Assembly (NCBI GenBank): GCA_008330645.1
Contig: VLTN01000071.1
Span: forward strand, 62,001-126,000
DNA: 64,000 nucleotides
From: Cafeteria roenbergensis
Lineage: Eukaryota > Sar > Bigyra > Bicosoecida > Cafeteriaceae
Reading direction: 5' to 3'
The notes beneath the pieces were generated by a model, which was given only the letters and a program-made list of their open reading frames with translations, was not told the origin of the DNA and ran no database searches. The translations under genes were made by a program, and so were the position numbers. Positions within the stretch are counted from its first letter, which is position 1. Each line of letters begins with the position of its first letter. Positions 17,801 to 28,063 of the stretch are shown piece after piece.

Positions 17801-18153
17801 AGGCCGCGCCCCGGCCGCGAACGCGTTGCCAAGGGGCAGCAGCAAAGCTCGGGCCGGAAAACGTAGGACCAGCAGCTCAGCGGGGGCACCCCGAAGCGGA
17901 CCTCGAAGCTGGCGACAGGGCGCTCCTCGGGCAGGAGCAAGTGCGAGATGGCCTCCGACGGGTCCGCGAACGCGCCCCCGTCGGGAGGGACGGGCATCGG
18001 CTCGTCCAGAATCGCGCATTCGGGAGGCGGCCCCGCCGGGAGGTCGACACACGGCGCAGCGGCGGCCGCGGCTGGCATCGTTGAAGCTGCCACGGGGAAG
18101 CCTCCCGAAAAGGTCGAATCCCGGCGGTACGAGTCCCACTCGTCGGTAGACAT
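14863..18153 (-). CDS. Large multi-span membrane protein, unrecognised
   Basis: A 1,096-residue single-exon gene that I cannot assign to a family. The ATG at 18153 (MSTDEWDSYRRDSTFSGG) starts the protein-like part; the upstream open frame looks non-coding. Hydrophobic segments cluster in two blocks: about residues 175-280 (Ala-rich, ending in a proline-punctuated LGFLPAILATLTGGLLDC) and about residues 485-640 (LVDVLTLLVVVTAAVLTFTG and three or four more). Three stretches share a pattern of a hydrophobic strand, Thr, one or two polar residues, Arg and another strand: LLVVTTSNRVIEW, VIVLTSHRVASVAV and RAVLTDRRLFAVAW. This recalls the core strand of bacterial PH-like (bPH/YdbS) domains. Cys-rich spots (LCCCPL, CARARCPCEPD) flank them. 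The C-terminal tail is acidic and Gly-rich. Probably a plasma- or organelle-membrane protein; function unknown. Confidence 0.65.
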   Translation of the reverse strand: MSTDEWDSYRRDSTFSGGFPVAASTMPAAAAAAPCVDLPAGPPPECAILDEPMPVPPDGGAFADPSEAISHLLLPEERPVASFEVRFGVPPLSCWSYVFRPELCCCPLATRSRPGRGLLVVTTSNRVIEWRYAGSEGCCASASSASVRSAPLHSLVHAQVLRAARPITALERCAGLMACSVRAPAAAGLVLTFGSVAASASASALAAAVTGLPAAVSAKADLASFTATAAFAAGAPPLAAASAFLSSAWAAFSAALAPLLAILGFLPAILATLTGGLLDCAKPTGAAGSARHPQVITIVSTEADLMNAEGRGQGVDSTGATDSGFASLVALQHRLLAVKAAAANLSLGRAGGAAALRAATTAGAHGDGWRVLPEGTEAPLLSLAGEADPAQPTAARFAASAPGSPLAGPASHRGSASDAAVAVDAGGGSVASPLVAGARPARARGGSARSRGGSAGDPGALLASLDTRVLPLLPAERVLAVLPSVRSMSLVDVLTLLVVVTAAVLTFTGSICAFVASGSADHAGCGDLLSPALALLLLAAAAAASAAGAGEGSGFVALPGRQAVGAFLVALLAAQIVAPGGGDVLSGLLQLAASLVGTWASWALWRELSEAASAMSVIVLTSHRVASVAVRSAAHAASGTLTDPDGIAVATDTWWLPFGVDTGFVTRNRWSVVAEVLARGAGGALRFTPHLQPRRGWWWAPWRRALTPTGLARADTFTSALMHSSAPPAGVRLARLPPPPPGALLSFADTDPHFERGAFDGDGVAGRLRLLAGEAALAFVDSTRAREGCARRALRWTACGVCPSDGQQRAVLTDRRLFAVAWAANRPSCCSRALLLKSDVVLFGPAAEAADVIAVSGGSCLDRCARARCPCEPDRSAAHAALALTFGSVQVQLRRSTSLAAEGETATSPAAWAGFLDAPLLTHFARVLSAFAAEAQRRVDSDGAPAPRPLADPAGLSLAPLQAAFPAPSALPGPRPQCLPELRHRWRAAATSDVLPPPATSLAAEAPQTPVRQSSPSAAAAGGATAGMSDDGSDEAALSASNFDDGRDGLGSDTGDGGAGGAGSSESGDGDGDGLPMLPHPDMPGAPMGGQHNWSQ

Positions 18154-18942
18154 CGCTGCGGGGCTCGGCCGCGGTCGCTGCCCTCGGCTCGCGGGCTCGC
18201 AAGCGGCGTCGGGCGGGCGCGCGTCTGGCCCGAGTGCGGCGGCGCGCGAGGCGGCGGCACTTGTGGTTTCAGTCTCAGGCGGCAGAGGCTCGGCGGCGGA
18301 AGCAACTTTTCCCTCGCGCACCGGCGACGGCAGACGCAGACGCGCGAGGACCCCCCCGCCCCCGGGGGGCCAAGGTCCGAGGGCAACGGGTCCCGTCCCG
18401 GCTCGAGCCAAACGGCAGGAGGCCTTCACTGTTGCTCATCTTGGGCCGGCCAGCGGGGACGAGGGCGGCGCGGCCTGGGCGGGGCGAGCGGGCCGTCATA
18501 CCGCCAGCGCCCAAATCCACAGCTGAAGAAAATGCAAAAGCGACAGCCGCGCCGAAACCAGCGGCCGGCCCGGCTCCGCTCTTGCAACTGGCTTCCTGGG
18601 GCAGGCTGGCGCCGACTTGGGGCCACACGCACACCCGCACGCACGAGGCCATGCCGGGCTAGGCCCATCCCCGCACGATGGGGACAGCAACTCGGCAAGT
18701 GCCCTTTGGCGAGCGCGACCCTTCCAACGGACGCGTGACGCAGCTCCGGCTGGCGAGCACCGGGGCCCGTGGCATTGGTGCGCATCTTGGAGCCCGCGCC
18801 CTCTCGCCGCGAGCACAGCCAGAGAAACATCGCGCGCGCACACACGGACAGCGAAACGAATGCAAACGCTCCACCCCTCCCGACCCCCCTGCACTGCCGG
18901 CCCCGCCCCATTGCCCTCCCCCCGCGGCCTCCACGCCGCGCC
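18154..18942. other. Intergenic region, no gene seen
   Basis: 789 bp between the start of the membrane-protein gene and the stop of AK7, both on the minus strand. Only short frames are present, with no family similarity and no repeat worth naming. Confidence 0.5.
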
Positions 18943-21900
18943 TCAGGCGAGCGTGCCGGCCTCTGCCTCCCCCTCGGCCAGCGCCTCCTTGAGCAGCAGC
19001 TCCGCGAGGAAGTCCACCGGGTCGAGCGGCTTGGCCCGCACCGTCTCCAGCAGACCCCTCGACAGGGCGGGCAGCACCTCCCGCCCCAGCCACGCACGGA
19101 GCGGCTCCGAGCGCGCGCGCAGCAGCTCCGCCTCCTGCTCGGCCAGAGCAGCCACCCGCGCCGCCTCGTCCGCCCGGCGGGCCTCCGCGGCCCCCGCCTC
19201 CGCCGCCGCCTCCTCGCGCGCCTTCGCCTCCGCCGCCCCCGCAGCCTCCGCGCTGGCCGCAGCCGCCGCCTCGGCCTCCGCCGCCGCCTCCTCGGGCGTG
19301 GGGTGAAAGTTCTGCGGCGGGCCCGGCGCCCAGGCGGGCAGAGCCGCCGCCTCCAGCCCCGCGGCCTCCACAGCTGCGGCAGAGCCCGGCCCGGACACGG
19401 GCGCCCCTGCCGCCTCCAGCAACGGCACCACGTCATCCAGAAGCTCCTCCACGCTCAGCAGAGCCGCGCCGGCGGTCGCCCCGGCGACGTCCTCGTCCTT
19501 CCCCTCGGCGTCAGCTGACGCCTCGTCCCGCCCGGCAACCCGCGCCCGGACCGCCTCCACGCCGCAGTGCACCGAGAAGAAACCCGCGGCAGAGCCAGCA
19601 GAGCCGTCAGACGGGTTCAGGCGACGCCAGGCGGCCACGCGCGCCGCAGCCGCCTCCGCAGACACGTCCGCCTCGCCGCACCATCGAGCCTCCTCCACGG
19701 CCGCCGCCGCCAGCTCGTCCTCCGGCACCGCGCTGTCCAGCTCCACCACCACCGCCGGCACCAGCTGCCTGCTCACGCGCACCGCGTCGTCGTCGTCGCC
19801 GCCCTCGTCGTCGCCGCCGCCGCCTGCGGCGGCGCCTCCGGCAGCGGCAGAGCCGTCCTCCACACCGTACACGTCGCCGCCGTCGCCGTCCGCGCCCCCC
19901 TCCCGCAGCTGCTCGATGGCCGCCGCGTCCGCCTCCTCCTCCTCCTCCGGCGAAACCGCCACGGCCTCCTCGCCCACCAGCGCCTCCGCCTCCGCCGCGC
20001 TCCGCGGGTACCCGCACAGCACCCACCCGCGGTTTCGCGATGGCGCCTGCGCGAGCCACCAGCGCACCACCCGCGCCTGCAGCGCCCGCCCCAGGGACCC
20101 CTTCGCCGCGCGGGTCAGCTCCACCCGCTCCAGGAGCCGGCGAGCCGCCCGGTGCGCGGCAGCGGCCGCCTCGTCGGGGGCCTCCTGCCACCGGGGCCGC
20201 TCCGCCTCGGCGCCGTCGGCGTCATCCTCCTCCTCTGCAGCAGCAGCTGCTGCGGCCGCTGCTGCTGCTGCTGCGTCCTCGTCGTCCTCGTCGGCCGCTG
20301 CCGCCGCTGCAAGTGCTGCTGCCGCCGCCGCTGCCGCCGCCGTCTTGGCGGCCTCTGCCGCCGCTGCTGCCGCCTCCTCGGTGGCCTTGTCCGGCACGGG
20401 TGCGGTCGGCAGCGGCGCCGCCGCCGCGGCCCGCAGCGCCGCCACAGCCGAGCTCGGCGTCACGACCGGCACCCGGAACTTGGCAGCGAGCGCCGCCGCG
20501 GCGTCGGTCACGCCGGACCCTGGGGTCCCCACGACCACCGCTGTCACTGGCCTGAGGCCCCGGGTCCGCACGAACTCCGCAGCAACCGCGGCGGAGGCGG
20601 GCACCACCCCCTCTGGCGCCGCCCACACAACCTCCTCCCCCTGAGCCTCGGCCTCTGCTCCGGCAGAGCCGAATCCTGTCTCTTCCTCGTCCTCGCCATC
20701 TCCTGGCAGAGCCAGAGCGCCGGACCGCACGTCGAAGCAGCGCGCCGACGTCTGGTCGAACTCCAGGTCGGCAAACTGCAGCGCCGCCCATGCCCCCTGC
20801 TTGGCCCCGTCGGGGCGCGCCGCGTCCGCCTCGGCCGTCTCGTTGGCCACCGCGTCCGCCTCGGCCGCGTCCGCGACTCGCACGCGGCCGGTGCCCACGG
20901 CGCGCGATAGCGACGCGCACAGCTGCCGCAGCGACGCCTGCCCGCGGTCCGCCACAACCAGGTAGTCGGCTCTGCCGGACCCTGCCACCCTGTCAGCGGC
21001 AGAGCCTTCCTCGCCGTCCTCCTCCGCGGGGCCCAGTCCCCCCAGGGCGGCGCCCGCCGCGACCGCCGCGGCGTCCGCCACGTGCACGGTCGGCACGGAG
21101 TTGCGGCCGCCCTGGGGGGAGGCTGCGAGCACGGCCGAGCTCAGCCAGCCCTGCTGGGCCCAGGCCACCTCCCGGCTGCCCTCGCCGCCGCGGGGGGGCT
21201 CGGCTGCGGTGCCGGCGGCGGCTGCGGCGCCGGCGGGAGCGTGGGCGTCCGGCTCGGCTGCCCACGCCGTCCGGGCGGCGGCTAGGAGGGGTCCCTCCCC
21301 CGCGCCGAAGGGGAGGCCGCAGGCGAGGACGGTGCAGTTGAGCCCGGCGGGGTGGGCGCCCGCCGCCGCCGCCGCGAGGGCGAGCGCGTGGGCCTCCTGT
21401 GAGCGCAGCTGCGCCCACTGCGTGGCGGCGCGGCGCCGGCGGAACGAGCGCTCCGACAGGGGGGCCAGCCCGCTGCCGTCCTCGGCGGCGGGGCGCCGAG
21501 TGGCCTCCCACGAGATGAGGCTGGAGAGCGCAACGAGGCGCCGGGGCCGCTCGGCGCGAGGGCCGCGGCGGCGGGCCTTCGGGCCGGCGAGCGCCTCGTC
21601 GCCGTCGCGCAGCACTGCGCATCGCGGGGAAACGGGTGGGCGGAGGGCGGGAACGATGGGGGGATGCACGCGTGGTCCGGTGGGGCGGGGGCGGAGGGGC
21701 TGAGGTCGGGCCGGTCACCGCTGAGGGAGCGCTTGCTGCAGGGGCCGCTGCGCGCCAGTTCGCGCAGCCGCGACGAGTGCACAAGCGCGCTGGCAGGGCG
21801 ACCGTTCCCCGAGCGCAGCTGTGCGTGCGTCTCACCCTGCAACAGGCTCGCCGCCTCCAGCGGCGCCGCCACGAGGTTGACGATGACGGCGGAGCAGCTC

Positions 21901-22363
21901 AGAGCGGCCTTGGCCGCGGCCAGGTCCCCTACCTGCGCAACCCGGAAGCGCAAGCGGCAAAACGGAAGCGCCAGGCTGGGCTACGGCGCGCGGGCATCTG
22001 CCAACGGCCCCGAGACGCGCGGTGCACGCCGCGCGGCCGGCCAGCGGGCGAGCGCCAGGAGGTCCGGAGTCGCTGCGCGGCAGTTGCCCCGCTGCGAGAG
22101 CGGCCCAAGCGTGCAGATGCCCTGGCGCCCCCCTCTCCTCCCGCCTCGCAGCCATGCCGCCGCGGCAGTCGCGCCCGGCTCACCTTGAACTCTTCGTCCA
22201 GCTCGGGCGCGGCCAAGTCGGCGGCGCCGGAGATCGTTCCGACGACCACCAGCTCGGCCGGCTCTGCCTCGCCGCCGCGCGCGGCCTCCTTGGCGAGGCG
22301 CCGGAGACGGGCCACGATGTGGCGGCCCATGTACGAGTCGGCTGCGCTGACGAAGACGCGCAT
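18943..22363 (-). CDS. AK7: Adenylate kinase 7-like axonemal protein, kinase motifs degenerate
   Basis: Three exons: 22363-22184, 21932-21836 and 21614-18943, with phases 0 and 1, giving 982 residues. Joins were set by frame and by match to animal AK7. The N-terminus (MRVFVSAADSYMGRHIVARL) begins a Rossmann/NmrA-like epimerase fold, with VVVGTIS, SAVIVNLV and LVALSSLISW as successive strands. The middle is an adenylate-kinase-like domain with a long Ala/Glu insertion. The C-terminus is a long charged coiled coil ending in a Dpy-30-type helix pair (LLETVRAKPLDPVDFLAELL), which matches animal AK7 almost residue for residue. In the kinase domain the P-loop reads GTPGSGVTD, with Val in place of the essential Lys, and the family's DGFP is CGYP. 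It is therefore probably a structural ciliary protein rather than an active kinase. It is head to head with RSP3. Confidence 0.88.
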
Positions 22364-22512
22364 GGCGGGTCCGGCGCTTCGCGGGGGAGGCGGGCCGCAG
22401 TGCTGGCTCGCCGCGGAGCGCGCAGCCGTTGCGGACTCGGCGGCAGAGGCGACGGCCGGTCAACAGCAGGCTCCCAATGCGCGCGCCACTCGGCGCCGCC
22501 GGAGCGCGCCCC
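22364..22512. promoter_or_regulatory. Shared divergent promoter region of AK7 and RSP3
   Basis: Only 149 bp separate the AK7 and RSP3 start codons. The segment is very GC-rich. I looked for a ciliary X-box (paired GTTGCC/GGCAAC half-sites) and saw only a single GTTGC-like half-site, so no known ciliary element can be claimed. Confidence 0.55.
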
Positions 22513-24299
22513 ATGGCTACGAGGGCAGCGCCCGCCGCTGGCGGAGCCTCGGCCAGCTTCGAGTTCTCCCAGGCCCCTTCGGCCGTGCCCCACAAGCGCC
22601 AGCCGTACAGGGGCGATGCCGTGGCGGGGTGAGCGGCCTGCGCGTTTGCCTGCACTTGCCCCGCCGCGCCCTGCCGCGAGCCCGCGCACGCAAGCCTGCC
22701 TCGGCCGGTCCGGCGGCGACGCGAAACCCGCGAGCCCGCGGCGTTCTCGCGCGCGCGGTCGGCCCGGGGGGCGCTGCGGGCGGGGGCAGTCGCGCGCGCA
22801 ACTGCGCTCGCTTGTGCAACGCCTCCTTTGCCGAAGCGGCAAAGCAAAAGCCAGCCCGCCCCGCGAGCGCCGCGCCGCCCGCGTTGCCCGCGCCCGCGAC
22901 CGCTGGACCGCTTGTGCGCTGCCCCCAACCCCGCGCCGCGCAGGCCCCAGACGCAGAACATCATGTTCGACCGCCGCGTGTACCGCGGCAACACATACGC
23001 CGCCAAAGTTCTGACTCCGGTGAGCGAGCGGTTGGGCTCGGTGCAGCGCACGCCCGCGGCCGCCCGCGCCGCGGGCGTTGGGCGTCGGACCAGTGCACGG
23101 CAAGTCCGATCCGCGGCGTGGGAGCACGCTCGCGCGCGCGCGCTCGCGGGCGGCAGCCGCTTGCCCGGCGTGGCGCGCCTGAGCGTGCGCGCCCAAGCCT
23201 GCGCGGCCGCCTGCGCCCCCCCCGCCCCCCTCTGCGCCCCGCCGCCCTGCGCCCGTCCCCGTGCGCGGCCCACCATCTAGCTCGGGCCCTCCCCCTTGCC
23301 TTCTTGCTGTCCTCGCAGGCTGCCCAGCAGGAGGCGGAGCGCCTGGAGCGCGAGGCGGCCGACAAGCGGGCGAGGCGCGCGGTCGCGCGGAAGCGCCGCG
23401 CCGAGGAGGAGGCCCGCCCGCGCACGCCCGAGGCCGTGGAGGGAAGGTCGCACTGGGGCACGCAGACAGCAGAGTTCCTGGAGGAGCTGACGGACAGGCC
23501 AGTGGAGGTGCAGGTGGGCGTGCAAACCGACGCCTTTGCGGACCGGCCGCCGACGCCGCCCTACGTGCCCCCGCCGCGGGGCACGGACCAGGGCACCCAG
23601 GTGGAGGCTGGGGAGCTGTTTGACTTTGACAGGGAGGTGGAGCCGCTGCTGGAGGTGCTGGTCGGGAAGACGCTCGAGCAAGGGCTCCTGGAGGTGCTCG
23701 AGGAGGAGGAGCTGGCCGCCATCCGGGCCCACCAGCAGGAGTTTGAGGCCCTCAGGGCGGCGGAGCTGGTGCGCGTGCAGCGGCTGGAGGAGGAGGAGCG
23801 GCGACGCACCGAGGAGCGCAGCCGCCGCCTGGAGCAGGCGCGGGCGCGCGCGCAGCAGCAGCGGGCGGTGCGCGAGAAGGTGGCCGCGGCCGCCTTTGCG
23901 CGCAGGTACGTGCAGACGGTGCGCGCGTCCGTGATGGGCCGGCTGGTGGACCGCGGGTTCTTCTTCGACCCGCTGGCGAAGGAGGTTGAGACGGCCGTCC
24001 TGCCCGAGGTGACGGAGGGGGCGCTGGCGGCGGCCAGGCGGGTACAGACGGCGAGGCAGCTGGCCGACGCGCTGATCAAGGCGGCTCTGCACAAGGGCGA
24101 AGCGCGCAGGCAAGCCGAGGCGGACCGTCTGGCGGCGGAGAGGGCCGAGGCGGCGCGGCTGGCGCGGGAAGAGGAGGAGCGTCAGGCGGCGGAGGCGGCG
24201 GCCGCGGCGCAGCGCAAGGCCGAGGAGGAGGCCGAGGCCAAGCGCAAGGCGGAGGCCGGCGAGGACGAGGAGGACGAGGACGAGGAGGACGAGGGCTGA
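22513..24299 (+). CDS. RSPH3: Radial spoke protein 3 (axonemal radial spoke stalk)
   Basis: Three exons: 22513-22628, 22944-23019 and 23319-24299, with phases 2 and 0, giving 390 residues. Radial spoke protein 3 is the dimeric backbone that anchors radial spokes to outer doublets and is an A-kinase anchor. Exon 1 carries FSQAPSAVPHKRQPYRGD, the family's Tyr/Ser-Arg-Pro box. Exon 2 has the hallmark NIMFDRRVYRGNTYA. Exon 3 holds GTQTAEFLEEL, VGVQTDAF, GTQVEAGELFDFD and VEPLLEVLVGKTLEQGLLEV, followed by a long Glu/Arg coiled coil; all appear in the same order as in animal and algal RSP3. Several TQT/VQT motifs are potential LC8 dynein light-chain docking sites. An in-frame ATG at 22477 is an alternative start. 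The gene ends with an acidic Glu/Asp repeat. Confidence 0.93.
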
Positions 24300-24850
24300 G
24301 CGGCGCGCCGCCTGCTCGCGCTGTCGGGGGCCGCTCGCAGGCCCCGGAGAGTGCGCGCTTCGCGGAGGGCGGAGGAGGCCTCCGACGCCCCTCCCCGATG
24401 TCTCGGCCCCTCCCCCTCCCATCGTCGCTCCGTGGATGCGTCCCCGGCGAACGAGAGAAACGGAGACTGATTGCCCGACGGCCTGTATCGCCCTGCGTCG
24501 TGCTGGCGCGTGCTGCTTGCGTGTCGCGTGCCGCTGCCCGCGGCTTCCCCCGCAGAAACGGATGGACGGTTGCGCTGCCCTCCCCCCGCCGCGGCGCCAG
24601 CGGGCCAAACCCCGGCTGCTGCGCTCGCCCGGCCAGAGCTGGTTCTCTCGCCGTCGTCGAGTGCTCGTCTGTGCGCGCGCGAATTGCAAGCCAGCGTGGG
24701 CAGTGTGTGCAGCAGCGAGCGCGCCTGCCGTAAAGTGCCATTTTGAGTTGTTTTTCGCTGTCGCTGTGAACCAACACGACCCCGCCCGGCCGCAGCTGGG
24801 GGGCTGCGGCACGGGGGCAGGGGTCAAGCGCGCCGCTGAGCATGCTGCGC
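24300..24850. other. Convergent intergenic region, RSP3 and ALDH7A1
   Basis: 551 bp between converging stops. It includes a T-rich patch near 24745-24765, possibly 3'-end related. No gene seen. Confidence 0.5.
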
Positions 24851-26670
24851 TCACACGTCAAAGGTGAGGCCCTGGGCGAGGGGAAGGGCGTCGGAGTAGT
24901 TGATGGTGCAGGTGGAGCGGCGGCAGTACTGCTTCCAGGCGTCGGAGCCGCTCTCCCGGCCGCCGCCGGTCTCCTTGTTGCCGCCGAAGGCGCCTCCGAT
25001 CTCGGCGCCGGAGGTGCCGCAGTTGACGTTGACGAGGCCGGTGTCGGAGCCGGAGGGGCCGACCCACTTGAACACGTTGCGCATGTCGCGGGTGAAGATG
25101 GAGGCGGAGAGGCCCTGGGGCACGGCGTTGTTGGCGGCGATGGCCTCCTCGAGGGTGTCGAACTTGAACACGTACATGATGGGGGCGAAGTGCTCCTCCT
25201 GGACGACGGCCGCGGTGGGGGCGAGGCCGGTCACAATGGTGGGCTGGGCGAAGGAGCCCTCGCACTCGAAGGCCTCGCCGCCGCACTCGATGACGCCGCC
25301 CTGCGCGCGCACCTTCTCGATGCCGGAGCGGAAGACGGCCATGCCGCGCTCACCGTGCACGGGGGCAAGGAGGGCGTCGTCGGCGAGCGGGTCCTTGGGC
25401 TTGATGCCGGCGTAGGCCTTCTTGAGGCCAGCGAGCACCTCGTCGTAGACGGACGAGTGCACGAAGAGGCGGCGCAGGCTGGTGCAGCGCTGGCCGGCGG
25501 TGCCCACGGCGCCGAAGACGGAGGCGCTGACGGCGAGCTTGAGGTCGGCGTCCGGCATCACGATGGAGGCGTTGTTGCCGCCGAGCTCGAGGAGGGAGCG
25601 GCCGAAGCGGCCCTGCACGGTGGTGGAGACCTTGCGGCCGACACCGGTGGAGCCGGTGAAGGACACGAGGGGCACGCGCTTGTCGTTGGCCATGAGCTCG
25701 CCGACGACGGCGCCGGTGCCCTGGGCGAGGGTGACCACGCCGGCGGGGATGCCGTTGCGCTCGAGCACCTCGGCCACGATCTTGGTGGTGGCGATGGTGG
25801 TCAGGGGCACGGTGTCGGAGCCCTTCCAGAGGTTGCAGTTGCCGCACATCATGGAGATGGAGACGTTCCAGCCGTACACGGCCACGGGGAAGTTGAAGGC
25901 GGAGATGATGCCGCAGGTGCCGATGGGGTTCCAGCACTCGAGCAGCACGTGGCCGGGGCGCTCCGACGGGAGCATCTGGCCCGCGAAGGAGCGGCTGAGG
26001 CCGGCGGCCATGTCGCAGATGTCGACGAACTCCTGCACCTCGCCGATGCCCTCGGCCTTGATCTTGCCCATCTCGAGGGTCACGAGCTTCCCGAGCGCGT
26101 CGATCTTCTCGCGGAGGGCCATGCCGATCTGGCGCACGATCTCGCCGCGGGCGGGGGCGGGCATCGAGGCCCACTTGGCCTCGGCGGACTTGCAGGCGCT
26201 GACGCAGCGCTCGTAGTCGGCGGCCGAAGCCTGGGTCACGCGGGCGATGGGCTTGCCGGTGGCCGGGCAGGTGCTGGTGTACACCTCGCCGGTGGCGAAC
26301 CACTCCTTGCCGTCGTAGCAGCCGAGGTTGTCCTCGGTGAGGCCGAGCTCCGCAAGGAACTGCGCGACCAGATGACGGGGCAAGATTTCGGCGCGGGGAA
26401 TCCGGGGCGTGAAGCGGCGCAGCGGGGCAGCGCAAAGAGCCCGGCAGCCCCTCCAGCGCAGAGCGGTCTCCGCAAGGCGCCGGGGAGGGGGCCGCGGCGA
26501 GCCACGGCGCGAGGGGCCGCCGGCGAGAGCTCGTGGCAGGCGCGACGAACAACCGCGTGGAACATCGAAGTCTCGGCCGCCGGGAGGCAGGACGCGCCCG
26601 CGCCGGGACTCACGGGGTACTCGGAGATGGTGAGGTCACCAGCGGTGGCGGCGGAGGCAGCGGCGGCCAT
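24851..26670 (-). CDS. ALDH7A1: Alpha-aminoadipic semialdehyde dehydrogenase (antiquitin)
   Basis: Two exons: 26670-26614 (19 codons) and 26359-24851, phase 0, giving 521 residues, the usual size. The enzyme oxidises alpha-aminoadipic semialdehyde with NAD+ in lysine breakdown and also detoxifies aldehydes. The first exon supplies TISEYP, which joins to [13 protein letters not shown] as in other antiquitins. Motifs seen: [20 protein letters not shown] (active-site floor), [11 protein letters not shown] (NAD-binding loop), the general-base Glu in [10 protein letters not shown], the nucleophilic Cys in [12 protein letters not shown], and the C-terminal [19 protein letters not shown], which is diagnostic of ALDH7. 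Nothing essential is missing. Because of high GC, the complementary strand shows a long open frame, which is a shadow. Confidence 0.95.
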
Positions 26671-27073
26671 GTTGGATGCGGACCTGGGGTCGGCGAGCGA
26701 AAGTGCCAGATCCCCTCGGCTGCTCGTTGCTCGATCGCTGCCCTGCCGCTTTGCTTCGGCGGGCAGGCTCTGCCGGCGGTTGTTCCGGCGTCGCGGGAGT
26801 GGCGCATACCCGCGCCCAGGGGCCAGCCGGCGGCGGGGTGGGCGGCGAAGCAAGCGCGGGCTGGGTCGCCAGTCGGCTGCGCAAGGGCTGCGCGGCTTGA
26901 GGCGCGGCTGCGCGCACAGGCCGGCTTGCAGACTCGGACGCACAGGCTCCAGACTTGGGGAACAAATCAGGGCTCAGATTTGGAGGCGACTGGCCCTGAT
27001 TCATTCGCCAGCACCGAGGGCCGCGGCCCTCGCACTCGGGCACCGGAGCGGCGCGCCTGCCGCCCGTGCGAGC
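26671..27073. other. Divergent intergenic region, ALDH7A1 and membrane-protein gene
   Basis: 403 bp between divergent starts, carrying both promoters. No clear motif. Confidence 0.5.
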
Positions 27074-28063
27074 ATGAGGGCCGCGTTCGCGCTTGCTTTG
27101 GTTATGGTGGCCTTGGCTGCTTGGGAGGCGCGCGCAGCGAGGCGCTTTTCCGGCGCTGCCGACGGGGCGGTGGCGCAGCGGACGGTGGTGCTGGTGGCCG
27201 ACACGGTGAGGCGCGCCGCAGCCGGCTGGCCGCGCTGCGCGCACGCAGCGCTTGGCGGAAACTGTGGAAATGGGGTCAGGCAGCAGCGTGGACCCCAGGC
27301 TTGGAGCTGCCGGCGCGGCGTTGCAGGCGCTTGCCGGCGGGTTCTTGAAGGTGGTGTCCCACGGGTTGCAGCCGCCCGCCTGAGCGATCCCCCGCGTGCT
27401 GCCAACCCCCTCCCTGTTCGCGCGCGCGTGCTGCTCGCGCGCTGGTCGCAGGCCGCCGACGTGACCGAGCTCTCGAGGCTGGCCGGAGCCTTTGCCGCTG
27501 AGGACGACGAGCGCAACTCTGCCTCTGCGCTGTTTGCCCTGCTGGGCAAGGGGACGGAGCGCGCGGCCGAGGCCGCCCAGTGCGCCGCCCGGCTGGTGGA
27601 GGCCACCGGGCTGGCGGGCCGTGACGGCGTGGCGTGCGTGCCTCGGCGCTGCCCCAGCGTGTTCGAGCGCTCGCACCGCCGCCAGGCCGCCGCACCCGGC
27701 GACGGCACGAAGGTGATGGCCGTGAGCCTGCGCTCTTCGGGGCTGCTGGCCGACGCAGACGCCGCCGCCGCGGCCCTGCGGTGGGCCCAGCAGTCCCCGC
27801 AGTGGGAGGCCATCGTGGCCACCGTGGAGGAGGTAGAGCCCGCCGTCGCGGCCCTGGCCCTCGCCCCTGCCTCCCAGGGAGGCCGCCGCGGCCTGGCCGA
27901 TACGCCAGCCCAGGGCATCGCGATGACGCCCACGGTGTTCTCGATGCTGGTGCTGGGCGTTGCCGGCGCGGCCACCATCGCGGGCATCGTGAGCTGCGCG
28001 ATGGGCATTCAGACGCCGTCCCGATTCGCGCTGGGCCCGCTGCGCGACGGGAAGACCTTCTAG
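27074..28063 (+). CDS. Predicted type I membrane protein, unrecognised
   Basis: Two exons: 27074-27205 and 27452-28063, phase 0, giving 247 residues. The first exon encodes a clear signal peptide (MRAAFALALVMVALAAWEARA). The second encodes an Ala-rich luminal or extracellular region with Cys residues at CAARLVEATG and ACVPRRCPS. Near the C-terminus is one transmembrane helix (VFSMLVLGVAGAATIAGIV), then a short tail ending in a basic/aromatic KTF. The 246-bp intron is a multiple of three and stop-free, so an unspliced read would also stay open; the GTGAGG donor and TCGCAG acceptor argue for splicing. It neighbours two other secretory-pathway genes. No family recognised. Confidence 0.65.
   Translation: MRAAFALALVMVALAAWEARAARRFSGAADGAVAQRTVVLVADTVRRAAAGWPRCAHAALGGNCGNGVRQQRGPQAWSCRRGVAGACRRVLEGGVPRVAAARLSDPPRAANPLPVRARVLLARWSQAADVTELSRLAGAFAAEDDERNSASALFALLGKGTERAAEAAQCAARLVEATGLAGRDGVACVPRRCPSVFERSHRRQAAAPGDGTKVMAVSLRSSGLLADADAAAAALRWAQQSPQWEAIVATVEEVEPAVAALALAPASQGGRRGLADTPAQGIAMTPTVFSMLVLGVAGAATIAGIVSCAMGIQTPSRFALGPLRDGKTF

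Noticed and set aside
19000-21614. Treating the long AK7 exon as a separate Ala-rich gene
   Set aside because: Frames join cleanly to two upstream exons, and both the fold order and the Dpy-30 end match AK7.
24842-27073. Plus-strand frame running through ALDH7A1 into the next gene
   Set aside because: His/Gly/Asp-rich antisense of ALDH7A1; only the part from 27074 has a signal peptide and belongs to a gene.
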